From contig JAWQRN010000002.1 in NCBI GenBank assembly GCA_033557685.1, positions 1 through 64,000 of the forward strand: a stretch of 64,000 nt of DNA, written 5' to 3'. The position numbers were made by a program, and so were the translations under genes. Below, in pieces: positions 47,225 through 60,852 of this stretch (position 1 is its first letter; each line of letters begins with the position of its first letter). This stretch comes from Sperchopsis tessellata (lineage: Eukaryota; Arthropoda; Insecta; Coleoptera; Hydrophilidae). The notes beneath the pieces were generated by a model that was not told the DNA's origin, ran no database searches, and saw nothing but the letters and a program-made list of their open reading frames with translations.

Positions 47225-49885
47225 TTGATTGAGATGTAGCTTTATGATTAGAAGATTGACATCATGTGTATCAGTGAACACTGGATGAGCAGTGAAGAGG
47301 TAAACTCGTTTAAATTGAAAAACTTCAATATTGCAGACCATTTCTGTAGATCAGAGTAATTACATGGGGGAACTTGTCTTTATGTGAGAAACAATATTTC
47401 TGCTGACTCATTGTCGTTTGTGAGCTTTGGTTTGATTGAGGAATTGTGTGTAGTGGAAGCTATATATATATATAAAATCATTGGATGTGGTTGTGCTTTG
47501 TGTTTACAGGACACCAGTTTACCAAAACATTGAGATTTTCTGTGATAGGATTGGACAGATGATGGACTCCATAGTGCTTAAATATGGAAAGTCGTCCTTA
47601 ATAGTTGCTGGTGATTTCATAAGTAGCAGTCGTCGCAAAACTAGATGTCTTGAGTATCTTAAATTCCTATGGTCTTCGTCAGATGATATGGGACCCAACT
47701 AGATTTCAGGGTGAAAGTGGTACCTGCACTGACAATTTGTTTATTAACATGGAAGAAGCAACTGCTTGGAACATGGATGCCCGGATATCAGACCACTATG
47801 GCCAGAAGCTTCGATTCACGCTGCTGAAGGGGATGAATTTGAAAAAGGTCAAATAGATCTTACAGTGAACAAAATGTGAACCATCTTTTGGCATATGTAA
47901 GCCAAATTGATTGGAGTCATCTTTATAACTCTGGGGATGCTGAATCGAGGTGCGATATGTTTTTCTAAGAGATTGAGTATGCAATGGGCTTGAGTTGCCA
48001 CTTTAAAAATGTAAAATCAGGACAGGGAGAGAGAGGAGGCAGGGAATTTGGTTTGATGAGGAAATTAAAGAAAAAAGAGAGCACCTGAAACTCTTGTACG
48101 ATATTGTTAGACTCTCCAAGGACAGTGAAGACAAAACTATGTTAACTTCAGGAAACATTATCGACTGCTTCATAAAAATAAGAAACGTGATTACAACTTT
48201 AGTAAAATTGAATTGTCTGACAGTAAATCTAAAACATGATTCATTATAAGCGAAGAAACTGGCAGGAAGAACCAAGATACGGATGATATGAGTGCAGTTC
48301 AATTTGTTTTTTACAAATATTGTAAATGAACTGGTTAGTAAAATTTCAAAACAACAACAGAACGCGGATCACCTTTTAGGTGGAGTGTGTCGGAGTGACA
48401 GTCGAGGAATGTTTTTTGGATCGGTTGTGACCGGGGATGTTATGGATGAGATTAGCGCCCTGAAAAATAAATAATCTCAGGACATATATGGGATGAATGT
48501 GAGAATTTTAAAGAGTATGTCAAGGAAGATTACTCCACCTTTGACTGATATAATAAATAACTATTTGGACGAAGGTGTTTTCCCGACCAAATTGAAGGTG
48601 GGCAAGGTAATACGTTCAAGGACAGTGATGCCATGAATAAAACAAACTATCAACCTATCTCTCTGCTTCCTTGCTTTTCTAGGGTCTTTGAGAGAATTTT
48701 ATTTAAGAAAATAGTCTCCTATCTGGACCGAGCAGGCTTCATATACAGAGATCAGTATGGTTTTACAAAGAATCGCTCTATTACGTATGCCATAATTGCT
48801 TTTGTGGAGGAGGTGGAGAAGGCCTGGGAGAATTCTGAGACGGTTCAGGGGATTTTCTTGTAGCTTAGTAAGGCCTTCGATTGCGTGTCTCATGAGATCC
48901 TCTTAAGCAAATTGACATACTACGGTTTTCATGGCCGAGCCTTGGCCCTTATCCCTATATGCAGGGTCGTGTTAAGAGAGTATTTTTCGGTAGAAGTCTG
49001 AGTGCAGAGTTGTCTACCAGTCGGGGTGTGCCCCAGGGCTCCATAATGGGACCGCTGCTTTTTCTTATTGCGATAAATGACATGCCAGAGTGTGTTAGTG
49101 CTGAATAAAAAAAAACAGTGTGCAGTGCATTCACTCTTCGAGTAGTGTGGTGCAGTCAGTGAAGTTTCTTTGTGTGTTTGTAGATAGGGCTCTATCCTGA
49201 AAGTGCCATATTGACATCCTGCATTCACGGTTAAGCTCAGCTATTTACTCTATTAGACGTATAAGGGAGTGTGTACGTGAGGCTGCTGTCCTGACTGCCT
49301 ATTTTGTAAATTTTCATTCTATTCTATCCTATGGGATTCTTGCGTGGGGATCTGCAGCGCAATATCATTTACAGAAGGTGTTTGTTCTGCAGAAGATGGC
49401 GGTCAGGGCTGTATCCCGGGCACTTTCGAAGGAGCATTGTGTGACATTATTTAAAAGATTCAATGTTCCTACATTGTATTCAATGATTTGCCTTGCAAAT
49501 GTTATGGATACTCATAAAAACTACAATAATTATTCAACCCACTCAGATATTCATAATTACTACACAAGAAATAGGACTAAAGTATTAATTGACTCACACA
49601 GACTCCAAAAGACTGATGATCGTCTTATGGCAATTAGAATGTACATTGCTCTGCCTGTAACATTAAAGTGTCTGCCATTGAAAAAATTTAAGCAATTTGT
49701 GAAAAGAGAAGAAGAAGTTTCTTGTATTCTTTAGTGGACTCTTTTGATATTTAAATTTTAACTTTGAACTATATATTTTGTTGTGAATCTGTAAAGTGAT
49801 GTAGTCTACCTTGATTGTTTTTTGTAATTTTATTGTAAATTTTTTTGATTTTTTGACTTGTCTAAGATTGTAATGCTGTTTTGAT
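47225..49885 (+). mobile_element. CR1/Jockey-type LINE relic, endonuclease to 3' tail
   Basis: Endonuclease: CISEHWMSSEEVNSFKLKNF (near 47270), GGTCLYVRNNIS, VVVLCVYRTPVYQNIEIFCD (47485) and SLIVAGDF. RT: MNKTNYQPISLLPCFSRVFE (48633), DQYGFTKNRSITYAI, LSKAFDCVSHEILLSKL (48863 on, after a stop), and PQGSIMGPLLFLIAINDMPE near 49030. The C-terminal domain (49378-49734) has KMAVRAVSRALSKEHC, NYYTRNRT and LPLKKFKQFVK. The tail ends in AATAAATATGATATGAT. Stops and frameshifts throughout, but nearly full-length for its class. Confidence 0.87.
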
Positions 49886-49929
49886 AAACCAATAAATATG
49901 ATATGATCTCCTTCTTGCTCTGTCACCAC

Positions 49930-50850
49930 ATTGAAATCTAGCTCATGGCCTTCCTTAATGTTCAGTAATGACTCAAACTCCTCCTCTTCGTCCTAGACTT
50001 GTAATTTCTCTACCCGACGATGTTCTTCTAGGAAGCTGGTGTATGGTGCTAACCGATTAAAGTGTACTTCTTTCAGTTTACCTGGTGGTTTCATGATTTG
50101 GTACATCATGTCATTAATGTTAAAGTAGATCACCTTCTTTGTATCCTCCAGTGTCGGCTCGTACATTGTATTCACAAATTGTGTATGTTGTTCATCTTCC
50201 TTCTGAGGTTTTCGATATAATTATCACCTACTTCATGTTCATCTGGTCGACTGTCCAAAGTCAAGTAATCACATTTCTCTTCCGAAAATCACTCTAGCTA
50301 GAGTTTGCTGAGTCGTTTTGTTAGTAGTTGAGCAGTAGGCCATCAGGAATAGCTGGATATACTGTTCCCAATCTCTTTTATGTTCGGATACATCTTTGGA
50401 TAGGTATCTGCTCATGGTTCAAGTAATTCCATCAGACTGAGAAGCGCCCCAAATCTACTGAAGAACTCCCTAACCAACACTTTTGCTAATGTCGAAATTT
50501 CCTGGTTCTGTAGGGCATACGCCTCAACCCATTTACTGAAATAATCCATGGTAGCCAGTATGTATTTGTTGTCTCTAGGCCCAGCTATGTCTATAGCAAT
50601 TCTCTCGAAAGGGCTTCTTATGTTATACTACTTCATCGGAACTTTTCTCTTTCTTACCGGATCATTAGTTGTTGCACATGTAGTGCATCTCAGACACCAT
50701 TCTTTTACATCATTGTGACAGTTGACCAAATACGATCTTTCAGAACCAGAATTCCCTTTGTGTAGTTCTTCCAATATTTCTCACCGTTTCTTTTTAGGTA
50801 GCACCAACTGTAGAGCCTCTTCAATCTGTAAGGCCCCCTTCAATGCATGC
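49930..50850 (-). mobile_element. Gypsy-like integrase relic
   Basis: The minus strand shows the integrase zinc region (CHNDVKEWCLRCTTCA, near 50725-50680) and the start of the catalytic core (PFERIAIDIAGPRDNKY, near 50610-50560), followed by YFSKWVEAYALQNQEIST. The C-terminal tail near 50060-50000 reads GKLKEVHFNRLAPY. Frames are broken. Its orientation and place, 3' to nothing else of Gypsy type, mean it is a separate fragment from the element in SYS1 intron 2. Confidence 0.8.
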
Positions 50851-51839
50851 AGTTAGTAGTTAAAATTATTAACTTGGGTACATGGTGCTCATGGGATGAG
50901 TCTAGTAAATAAATAAAAATGCAATGAAACTAATAAATTAATAAGTTCTCCCAGTAGATCTAATACACAAATAGTAATGTATAATTAGAAATAAAAAAGG
51001 CTGCTAGACGTTGATTGCATATTCTGACCTAGGTAATTCAGTTTAGTAAATAAGATTTTTACCTGATAAAATGTGCAGTTAATATACTTAGCATAATTTG
51101 ATATATATGGCCTAAAAGGGTACTCCCTGTGCTTGATGTTGTACAAGTTTCATTCGAACAAGTACTGATTCTTAAAACTTTAATGAACAGTAGACTCAGA
51201 TGTAAGTAAAAAAATAATCTATACTTCATTTATGCCACTGAGCATCTGTGATTGCTATATCTGTCATGTCACATCAAATTCTTGGGCTATGACTCTAAGC
51301 CATCATTGACTGTCACTTTGTTATAAATGTATTTTAAATAATATACACAAACTGTTTCTTAAACTTTCATTCAAGGTACAACAGCAATATGAAAATTGTA
51401 TAATAAAATGTTTAAATGTTTGTCACTTATTCAATCACTATTCAGGTCAAATACTAAATGAAAAGTTTTCGAAAACCAAAATTACATTTTATGTTAAGTA
51501 TATGAATTATCTTTTCTACTATTTCTTATTTGGGTGTAGGAAAGTTTGTATATTTCAAAAAAGTAGTAGATTAAAAAAGTATTTACTGTCAATACTTCTA
51601 CTTAAATAATTAACAATCTTTCAATAAAAAGCATAACATAAAAAAATAAATACATATGTATACTTTGGTATTAAGACTTCATAACTGTTTCATAATGAAA
51701 ATTTTATACACTAATTTCAAATAGAAAGTTATATTCTTGATTTCCTAATAAACAATACTTGCAACATCTACCGGTTTATATCTGATCATTCTTAGTTCAC
51801 AAACCAATTAAAATTAAGATTTATTATTATATCCTAAGT
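50851..51839. other. No recognised feature
   Basis: AT-rich, stops in all frames, no repeat structure seen. Confidence 0.5.
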
Positions 51840-52095
51840 AAATCAACGTACAGATTCAAACTCCGCCGGATCGTGCTTATATAAGCAAGGACTGGAGTTG
51901 GGAATGTGCACTATGGCGAAACCATTCCATTCGGAAGGTTGTTATCGAGGGCATCATATTAATCAATCAGCCATGGCTGAACATTGTCATGAAACAGGTC
52001 ATTCTATTATGTTCTAAGATACTAAGGTCTTAACCCGAGAACCTCCTTATTTTCCCAGAAAATTCAGAGGAGCCGTTAAGGTTTTTAATGTTATA
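51840..52095 (+). mobile_element. Penelope-like element 3' fragment
   Basis: The plus strand reads QSAMAEHCHETGHSIMF then TKVLTREPPYF (about 51960-52055), the H-x-(I/L)-xF and REx segment of a Penelope GIY-YIG endonuclease. The sequence belongs to another PLE subfamily than the copy at 21.2-22.3 kb. Short and broken. Confidence 0.62.
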
Positions 52096-52334
52096 ATTTT
52101 AAATTTCTTATCACTAGTTAATAAAACAAGGTTACTCATTTCCGTTCATTTTAGAACCATAGGATTGAGAACTTTATTTACTTTCAGCAAACAGTTAAAA
52201 ATGTATTACATAGTGGCATCTATATTTAAAAAATAAACTTTTGCCACACATTATACAAATATACATTAATATAATTATATTTAAGCTATGTACAAAATAA
52301 TTTCACTTTATAATGTAAAATATATTAATACGTA

Positions 52335-52440
52335 GAGTGACCAGACTTCAGAAAAATAAAACCAGGGCACCCATCCTCTTTCGAATACATTTTTTGGGAT
52401 GCCGGAACAATCTTCCTAAAACCGAAATGTCTGGTCACCC
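52335..52440. mobile_element. Small TA-flanked MITE (106 bp)
   Basis: The ends GAGTGACCAGACTT and (reverse complement) GGGTGACCAGACATTT are inverted repeats, flanked by TA (52333-52334 and 52441-52442). It consists of little more than its two ends. A Tc1/mariner-type target is implied by TA. Confidence 0.7.
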
Positions 52441-52523
52441 TATCCATAAGTCATACTCAAAACTTCAATTTTAAAAATTCACAATTGACGGAAATCAAAT
52501 GGTTTAATTATAAACCAATATTT

Positions 52524-52625
52524 GAATGTTGTTTTCGTGTGGAAACCATGTAGAGGTTCTGAAAATTGCATTTTTCAAAGCATCCAGTTACATTATAACC
52601 ACGGAAGTCTATTACATTTAATAAC
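52524..52625. repeat. Dispersed repeat, copy A
   Basis: Contains GTTGTTTTCGTGTGGAAACCATGTAGAGG and AACCACGGAAGTCTATTACATTTAATA. Both modules recur at 62700-62775, the first in reverse orientation and the second in the same orientation. Function unknown. Confidence 0.6.
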
Positions 52626-53539
52626 CCTATATTACATTTATATATACATTTTGATGTATAATATCCCCCACATGAGCATGAGCTTTCTATACATTTTATC
52701 ATAAATATGAAGTGCACTTGAAACCATTCAAAGAATGGGTATACAAGCTTGTTATACATTATGTTGAACTTTGTGAATCGTCTATATACAATGGAAATCA
52801 TTAACATATAACACAAAAACTTGGTAACATGAAGTACATATTTGGTCCATGTTGTTAATATATGTTTTCCCATTCAATTAAATTCCTTTAACTTGACACG
52901 AATAACTCGAAAATATTGCGTAAGCCAAAATAATTACTTTGTCCGTAGAACTAAATGACCTAATATATATCGATTGGGTATAAAAAAGTATCTCCACTCA
53001 CTGTGCACAGATTAATACAAACCAAACGTAGACTTTCTCATGTTTAAGTGTAGCTTCCAGATGTGGAGATCTATTTTATGATACCCAGTTTCTATGCTTA
53101 TGTTTAGTATGAATTTGGCAGCCTAAGAAACACATTCCAATTGTATTTGCTATACCATTCCTTGTACTACAGATGTGCGCAAAATGTTAAAGTGTGTCAC
53201 TATTTGGATGTACATTTGGACAGCGAAATGTATGACACAATGGGCAATTTAGATAAAAATAAATTATAGATGGGACCAATTATGTTTTTTGTCTTCCATG
53301 GCCACAATAGATATCTACAGGTTTTCCGGGAAATGTTAGCTTTTCTTCTTACTTATTGGTAATAATAAAGCTTTTAAATTTATTTCAACTTGAAATTCGT
53401 TGAAGGAGAACCAAAAATAAAACTAGCTCTATTGTTACAAAAATTAATACAAGCTAATTTTTTATTTAATTTATATTTAAGAAAATAACACAAAAGCTCA
53501 TAAGCATATAAGAGTTAACATATATAAAGCTATATCAGC

Positions 53540-53960
53540 TAAGTAACAATCTCTGTTCAATTATATAGTCTTTCAGCAGCACTTTAACCTTCAATTATAT
53601 AGTCTTTCAGCAGCACTTTATACCTTGCACTTGTTGACACTCCTACATCTTGCGGTAGATTATTATACATTAAAACACTTCAGTACAAGATTCGTTTTCC
53701 CCCAGTCCTAGTCTTTGCTCGTCTATATGTTCCCTACTGTTCTTGTGTTGTGTGCATGTAAGTTAATGTTTTTATGTATATTGATGTCACTATCACATAT
53801 ATCCCCGGATTCTATTTTTGTTATTATTGTTAAAGTACTTAGTTAGGTGATGTTCAATTGTTTGGATATTTGCTACAGTTCTGTAGTTGTGGTATAGTAT
53901 TTAAGGTTGTATATTATTTTTAGACGTTTGTTTTGTTGCCTTTGGAAAACATTTAATTCA
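53540..53960 (-). mobile_element. CR1/Jockey-type LINE 3' end fragment
   Basis: On the minus strand HAHNTRT (near 53760-53740), WGKTNLVLKCFNV and NLPQDV-like text in shifted frames match the C-terminal domain of CR1/Jockey-type LINEs (H-(Y)NTR..., Y-LP-D). A perfect 34 bp tandem duplication (53556-53623) lies in its 3' part. Confidence 0.55.
53556..53623. repeat. Tandem duplication, 2 x 34 bp
   Basis: TTCAATTATATAGTCTTTCA and the following 14 bases occur twice head to tail, near-identical. Probably a replication slip. Confidence 0.85.
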
Positions 53961-56900
53961 AAGGATCATGTACGAAATTTTCGTTTTTGCGTAAGCTTCA
54001 TCATAAATTGTACATATGAAAAAGAAAAACTTCAACGTGAAAATCGTCTTCTTAGTATTAAGTGCAAAACTGAAGCTATTTTAAAACCTAAAAAATTATT
54101 GAATATTAATTCAATTAGTTAATTATTGTTTTTTGTTAACATGTGTTTGTTAGTTATTTATAAATGTGAAAACTATCTTGGGACAAAATATAACCAATAA
54201 ATGCGACAACTATTACGGGACAGAGGGAGTAGTTTTTTTTGTTTTTTTTATGGTGCAAGTATATTTTGCACTATATCCATCATACGATCGAAACTATCCC
54301 TACAAGACTGTGGTAGTCCAACTCTTGTTCGATTAACACGCTTTTTAGGTCTAAGTTATAAATTATACTTGAAATTTCTTTTATTAATCTCAAAAGGAAA
54401 ATTACTTTATTTAATTTTTTTTGTGAAGAAAATACACGTTCCATTTGCCAAAATAACTGCAGAAAAGAAAAAGTTAAAACGAAATTTCCAAACTCGACAA
54501 CCATAAGTCATAGTCATTTATTTACTTCACCATCTAAATACATTTGTACATGGACAAAGTCCTACATTTTATTTACAGTGTACATTGGTATGAATGTACT
54601 TAATCACTATTGAAATTTATTTTCATGTTCATATAATTTTTTGTATAATGTACACCACTACACTATAACTATATCAAAAAGTTAAAGTTTTCATGAAAGA
54701 ATTTGTATATTTCGTTAGTCCTAAAAAATAATGCAACCTAACTATAAAAGAAGAGAATTGGTAAAAAAATATAGTTATATTCGGGCTAACACGATCGAAA
54801 TTCCTATTCATGCTAAAAATCATTTATAACCATTCCAGTTTAAATTTCTACAGCAAAATGTGTATTGTATCAATCGCTTCATAATTTGAGTAAAAAAATT
54901 TATAAAAACATCAGATTTTTTTTTAAATTAATAACAAGATTTTTTGCCTGAAACAAGTCCATTGGTTATTTTCCCTCCTGTAGGTCGGATGTTGCCCACC
55001 CAGTATCCAGTACTTTTTTTCTTCTATTCCATTATTCTTATTTCAATATAAATCCATATAGGAAGCCTTACAATGTAATAATTAAATTGAATGTACACGT
55101 GGACGGATGAAACACAACACTAAGTACACATTCTGTTTTCCTAGATCCGTGGCTGAGTAATGATTTATGAGATGATTAATGAAACACTTAACATAAAATG
55201 AACACACGCACAGATGAACATCCTCGCCATACAGAGTCTCAAACGGAAGTCCAACATCCTTTGATATTTACAAGCAGTAAGTTGGAGTTACTATTTACGA
55301 AATTAATTCCAGCCTCTATTCAATTTCTAGATGAATTTATAAATTAAAAATACATTTTTGATCATATACTTTAGTATTTGAATTAAATTTTCAAACAATG
55401 AATTCCAATAGATTTACAATTCTCATTATGAAACAGTGTGTGGCAGCAAAATAAATACACCTAAAAATAAATATATCTTTATCAACAACCATATTTCTGA
55501 TATACAAGCTAATAAAAACAACAATTTATAAATACTGAATTTTGGACACTATAGTAATCTACGTAACTACAAAAGCTCACAATAGTCATATCAGTTTTAG
55601 ATCTATTTTGATTGTTTTGTATACAGTACTTCTTATTCAAAGTTACATTTACGTATTACACATAGTGTCAAATACTTTTTGTGCAATTTTAAACCATGCA
55701 TACAGTGCCTGTAAAAAGCAATGTATAATGCCCATATTTGAAAAAAGTACAAGTTAGTGTTTTTGGAAGATACGTTATAGGCATTAAGTATAAATTTCTA
55801 TGCATCGATATTCTTGTATAATACAAACTGTAAGCGGTATAAATATACTCTTATACATTAATAATGAAAGTCGTTAATTAATATATAAAAATCAAATAGT
55901 TATATATCTATGTAAGCACAAGTTTAAATTTGCACAAGCCTTAAACACGTTTCGTTATACAGAGGTGTATTGTTTAAATTTGATTTTTTAATCACCCAAG
56001 ATTAGAGGAAGAATTTACATGCTATAAGCAAATTTATTGAATTACACATACAAAACTCACACCACTGACTGTTGAGTTTTACATGATGATTGGATCACTT
56101 TATAGCACTCTTTTCTAAAAAGCTTCTCTTAATTGCCTAGGCGGAGCAAAATAGAGGGTTACAAACACATTACCCTAAGGTTGACGTTCTAAGCAAGAGC
56201 CGCAGACTGTTATTGACAAAAATAAAATCTATTGGCGTGTTAAAGTTACTGGAATTCCTACTTGAATTAGCATAATTGTGGGTTGTAATTGGTGATGTGA
56301 TATACTGTAAAGTTTATGTATCCTTTGGTGTATCTCAGGGCACACATATAAGACCAGTTTTGTTTTTATTTCTGTATTTTTAATATTGCACCGACAACTT
56401 ATAGTTTTATGTGGCAGTACATTCTTATACTGATTAGTACATATGTAAATTGACTTGATTTGCCACAGTTTATGTGTATTTACAGCAATCATTAATTTTG
56501 ATTATTGAATTTAAGGTACCTGTTTAGAGTAGAATAAATTTTCATTACCATGTAACTCATTAATGTTGTTTATTACTTTCGAGTACCTTCCAGTTATTAT
56601 GAAGGCAATTATAAATAAAAATACTAGGGCAATATGTATTTTTTTTTTTAAATATAAAGTGGGCATAGATAGGAAATTGTAACACATAATTTCTTGTAGA
56701 TATTCACTTTGCTACTGTTTCACAAACAATGCTCACTCGTAAACAAACACCGAAGGAGGAGTTAACAGGTTCAATTCACCAAATAGATTTACATAATTCG
56801 TAGTAGCAGAGATATTCATTATATTTTGAAGAATATGTTTTTGCATCCTAAACACCCACAGTCGAAGATTGGCCCTAGTGTATGATAACATATTATTATA

Positions 56901-59900
56901 CGTAACTCCTCATGACCAAAATAAAACAACTTTAAATGATCAAAATCCTTACTTCTCTCAACTTGTAAAGTGTAATTATATTACCATGGCATCCAGCCAA
57001 TTTATCGCTATAAATCCTTAACTTAGATCTAGAAAAGAGAGTCCTTAATCAATACAACCAATTGAACTTACTATATAATACATGCAAAATTCCTCTTTGA
57101 AAGTTTTACTTACTTAATTCTAAAATGCCACAAAATTGTAAAAAACACACCTTGTATTCATTACAAACACACAAATTAATAGACGGAGTGCTTGGTGCTA
57201 TTTAGTTCCAACTTTTTAAAACACAAATATTTATCCTTAGTGTCAGTATATGCTATATAATTGACATGAAAATCATTAGTATAAATTGCAATACAATTAC
57301 CGTTGTGGTTTTTTTAATTTTATTATTTATAAGTTAATACCTATTGTATAGTGATACAAATGACAGATATATAAGCAACTTAATTACATAGGTAGTAGCA
57401 TATTTTTAAATTTTTAATAGACCTTGGCAAATACTTGTGTTTTGTAGGTTTGCTATACTCTAACGCATAGAAGCTGTGATAAACGTACATTTTATTTTAA
57501 AGCCTTTTGTTTATATCTACTAATATTATATTTATAGGGAATGATTTCTAAACATGAACAATAAAACCATAAATTGCCTTAGTTACTAAGTTATCTGATC
57601 CTGCATCCAAAAATTTACATTATTTAGTTATATAACAAAAGATCAAAGTACACTTAGTGGCTAATGTGAAAGTTAAATTAATGTTCATAATTATATGTAC
57701 TATCATCATTCTAATGCTTTCGTAATGTGAAAACCAGTATCTTCAATTTTGAACATTATGTAGTCCTTTCATATTAGAAAACCGCATCTCTTTTCAATTG
57801 CCTTAAATGAAATCAGAAAATACCATGACAGCTGTTTACGTCATCAACTAAATTGTTTAAAATATAACTTCTTATTATAATGTAGAAATCCATTACTTAA
57901 AACTCTTGTTTAAGGCTATTTAGTTTAGTTATACAATAAAGAATTACATACGGATATACTGCTTGTAGACAATATACTGTAAGCCATTTTTTCACAGTTT
58001 TTATAATATAGAAACATTTCTTGCCTTATTTAAGATTTAAAGAAGATAAGACTAAATATGTTTTAACAAAATTATCTAAAATATTTTTTTAGTAGTCTTT
58101 AATAAAAAAAAACTTTACTTAAAATAGTATTTTTGAAATTTAAAAACAAATTATTTAATCTTACCTAATGTAGACTGAAACAAATTTGTTGAAAAGTTTA
58201 AAAAGTTGGTATGGTTACCACTTGATCATGGTAATTGTGTTTTTAGTTCCATTTATGGGGATTTTTGTCTACAGTAAACATATTCCCACAACTGGAAAGA
58301 GATGCAATTAAATTAAAACTAAGATATTATTGAAAAAAAATAAATCCTTGCAATGGTACATAACTGTGATACATAGCAAGAGGAAAATGTTGAAAGGCAC
58401 AATCATAATACTTTCAAGCTTATAGTTAGGTTCTTTTAGGTGTAATTGGTGAGCAAAAATTGGAAGGCAACATCTCACATTGGTTGAAGTTGTCCAAATC
58501 ACACACGTTGCATTAAATCGATTTTGTAATTTTAGATCAGCAAATATCTATAAAGTTTTTATGTTTGACTGTCTATAGAAATTATGAAATAGGAATTTGA
58601 TTAACTTTTTTGCGAAAGGCATTTAAAGTTATGTAAAACAAAAATAGAGACATAACAATAAATAACATTTTGTAGCACATTTCTAAAATACTTTTTTTCC
58701 CTGCATTTTTCTTGTAATTGTTTTTATGCCAATTCACATACAAAATAGTATTGCCCATCACCGAAAAATCCACATAGTATTCATGTCATAAAGCCGGTTT
58801 TTGGTGAACCGTTCATCTTCATTTTTGCAGTTTACATTTAGAAAAAAATATATTTATTTTGTATAGATAATAACATTCTATCTCTGTTTTCATTGAGTAA
58901 TAAATAAATTTATACAAATATTTATATATTCCTGAAAGCTTAAATATATTTACATTTTTTTAATTTTAAGCTTACCAACTCAAAATAAATATAAATATAA
59001 ATTTTTTATTTTCATTTAAGCTGAAACATGATAAATGCTATTTATAGGGATCTAAATCAATCAGTGTGTTACTGCGCAGCTACATATTGATTAAGGTCGT
59101 CATTTAGTTTAAATATTGATTCCTTTTGTTGGTATGCTTTCCAGAAGCACTGGACTTACACTTAAAAGTTATATATATACTTTTGTAGACACCAATAAAT
59201 ATTAGCAAGCATTACCTGTGAGTATTCCTCTGTTCGAGGTTGGAGCTCACTGCTTAATGATAAATTACCTCCCAGTAATCAAAATCTGCACGAACTTCTA
59301 TGTAACAATATTTCGAGTTTACTGCTCGAAACATTTTCTTGAACCATTAGTGTTTAATTAGTACTTTAGAAGAAAATTACTAAATTTAAGTAGAAAAACA
59401 ATCCCTCATTTTGAAGTTCATTTACAGTTTTTATTTTTTAAAGGTATTTTTATTAATATACACTCTTCGATTACATATAATGCTGACAGTTTTTGTGGTT
59501 TAACTTATTATTTTTTTTAATTCTTACAGTTTACAACCCGTTCTGCTCATGAAAGCAATATTTTCTACTAAAACAAACTCACTATTGAATATTCACCTAT
59601 AAAGTGTAGTAATTTAATGCTTACTAATATTTGATGTAAAATGTATTTAAAACTCATATTATTTTTGTTTTTAATATTCATTTTGGTGGAACCCTTAACA
59701 TAAATAATAGATTATTAAGAATATAAGTAATATGATTCTCATATAAGAATTTCAATATAATTAACTTTTTTTAATGCAAATAAGTATATATGATTTTTAT
59801 TTAGCTATAACGAAAAGAATTTCTGAATGTTTGCCTTGGTACATACACAGTCATTTGAAAACGTATGCAATAAATAACAGAGAAATTTTATTTTCAGTGA

Positions 59901-60640
59901 AATATAAAGGATTTGAAATGGATGCCTGAAATAGATGTAATAAATAATGATAGATGTTTTTGTGTTACTATTATATTATTCTAATAGTAATACTTGAACT
60001 TGTACGAGTCAATAAATTAACGAATAGAATTTTGCAAGACAGTACAAATAGATTGTATTTCGATATTAGATGTTCAATAAGTGAATAACTTTGTTTATTT
60101 GAAAATGGAATTATAGAGATAAATGCACCTATATAAAGAAATAAAAAGAAAACACAAAGGTAGAAAATAATTGGCTGTACTATTATATTTTGTTGCTGTA
60201 ATGAGGACTTACTTAAAGGCACCACAAGAAAAGAAATAGAGTAAAATCTGGCTGAATTTTATTAAAATTATTGACCAAAGCATGCTGCATTGGTTTGAAA
60301 TTGAACTGACACTACAGTGTTTTTCTATTCAAAAGAAAATTACGATTAAACCTTTCCTCATTTATTTGAAAAGAATATAAATTTAGTCCACGTTCAAATT
60401 CCTTTAAGTTAATGCCAGTTTTTAATGACATATTTTTCCTCATAACATAGCAAATTCATCAAACGTGATTGAAGCCCTGACAAAATGAATAAAAGAACTT
60501 GCATTTCCAGTTAAAGAAAATGATATGTAAAAAATTAAGATATTAAATAAAATAAATTAATATTTGAATAAAGTTACGATGCGAACTGAAGAAGGCTATT
60601 GACAAGTCGTTAATTCCACAATCAGAGATATACATATGAA
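53961..60640. other. Long AT-rich region without recognised genes
   Basis: 6.7 kb with very high AT, stops in every frame and no motif I recognise. It could be intergenic DNA, a long intron or a long 3' UTR. Short open frames (for example 54201-54506 and 55542-55757) have no coding character. Confidence 0.5.
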
Positions 60641-60852
60641 ATTTCTTAATCGATTACTGTAAAATAATCGATTATATTGATTAATCGAAAAAATTGGGTA
60701 ATCAACTAATTGATGAATTAAATAATCAAAAAAATCGATTAATCAAATAATCAATGATCGATTATTCAAATAACCGATCATCAATTAATCGATTATTTTA
60801 TTTTAAGTAATCAAACATCGATTATTTAAATCGAAAATAATTCCCAGGGCTA
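60640..60852. repeat. ATCGATTA-rich repeat, hAT-MITE-like end
   Basis: Dense degenerate ATCGATTA/TTAATCGAT words finishing in CCCAGGGCTAG. On the minus strand it starts CTAGCCCTGGGAATTATTTTCGAT, similar in layout to the end of the MITE at 16810-17471 (CTAGGCCTGGCTGATTGTCAAA). Probably a partial copy of a related family; the other end was not found. Confidence 0.6.

Noticed and set aside
53961..60640. Search for a hidden bacterial-type system or gene cluster
   Set aside because: No ribosome-binding sites, no operon-like frames, high AT and stops everywhere; ordinary eukaryotic non-coding DNA as far as I can see.
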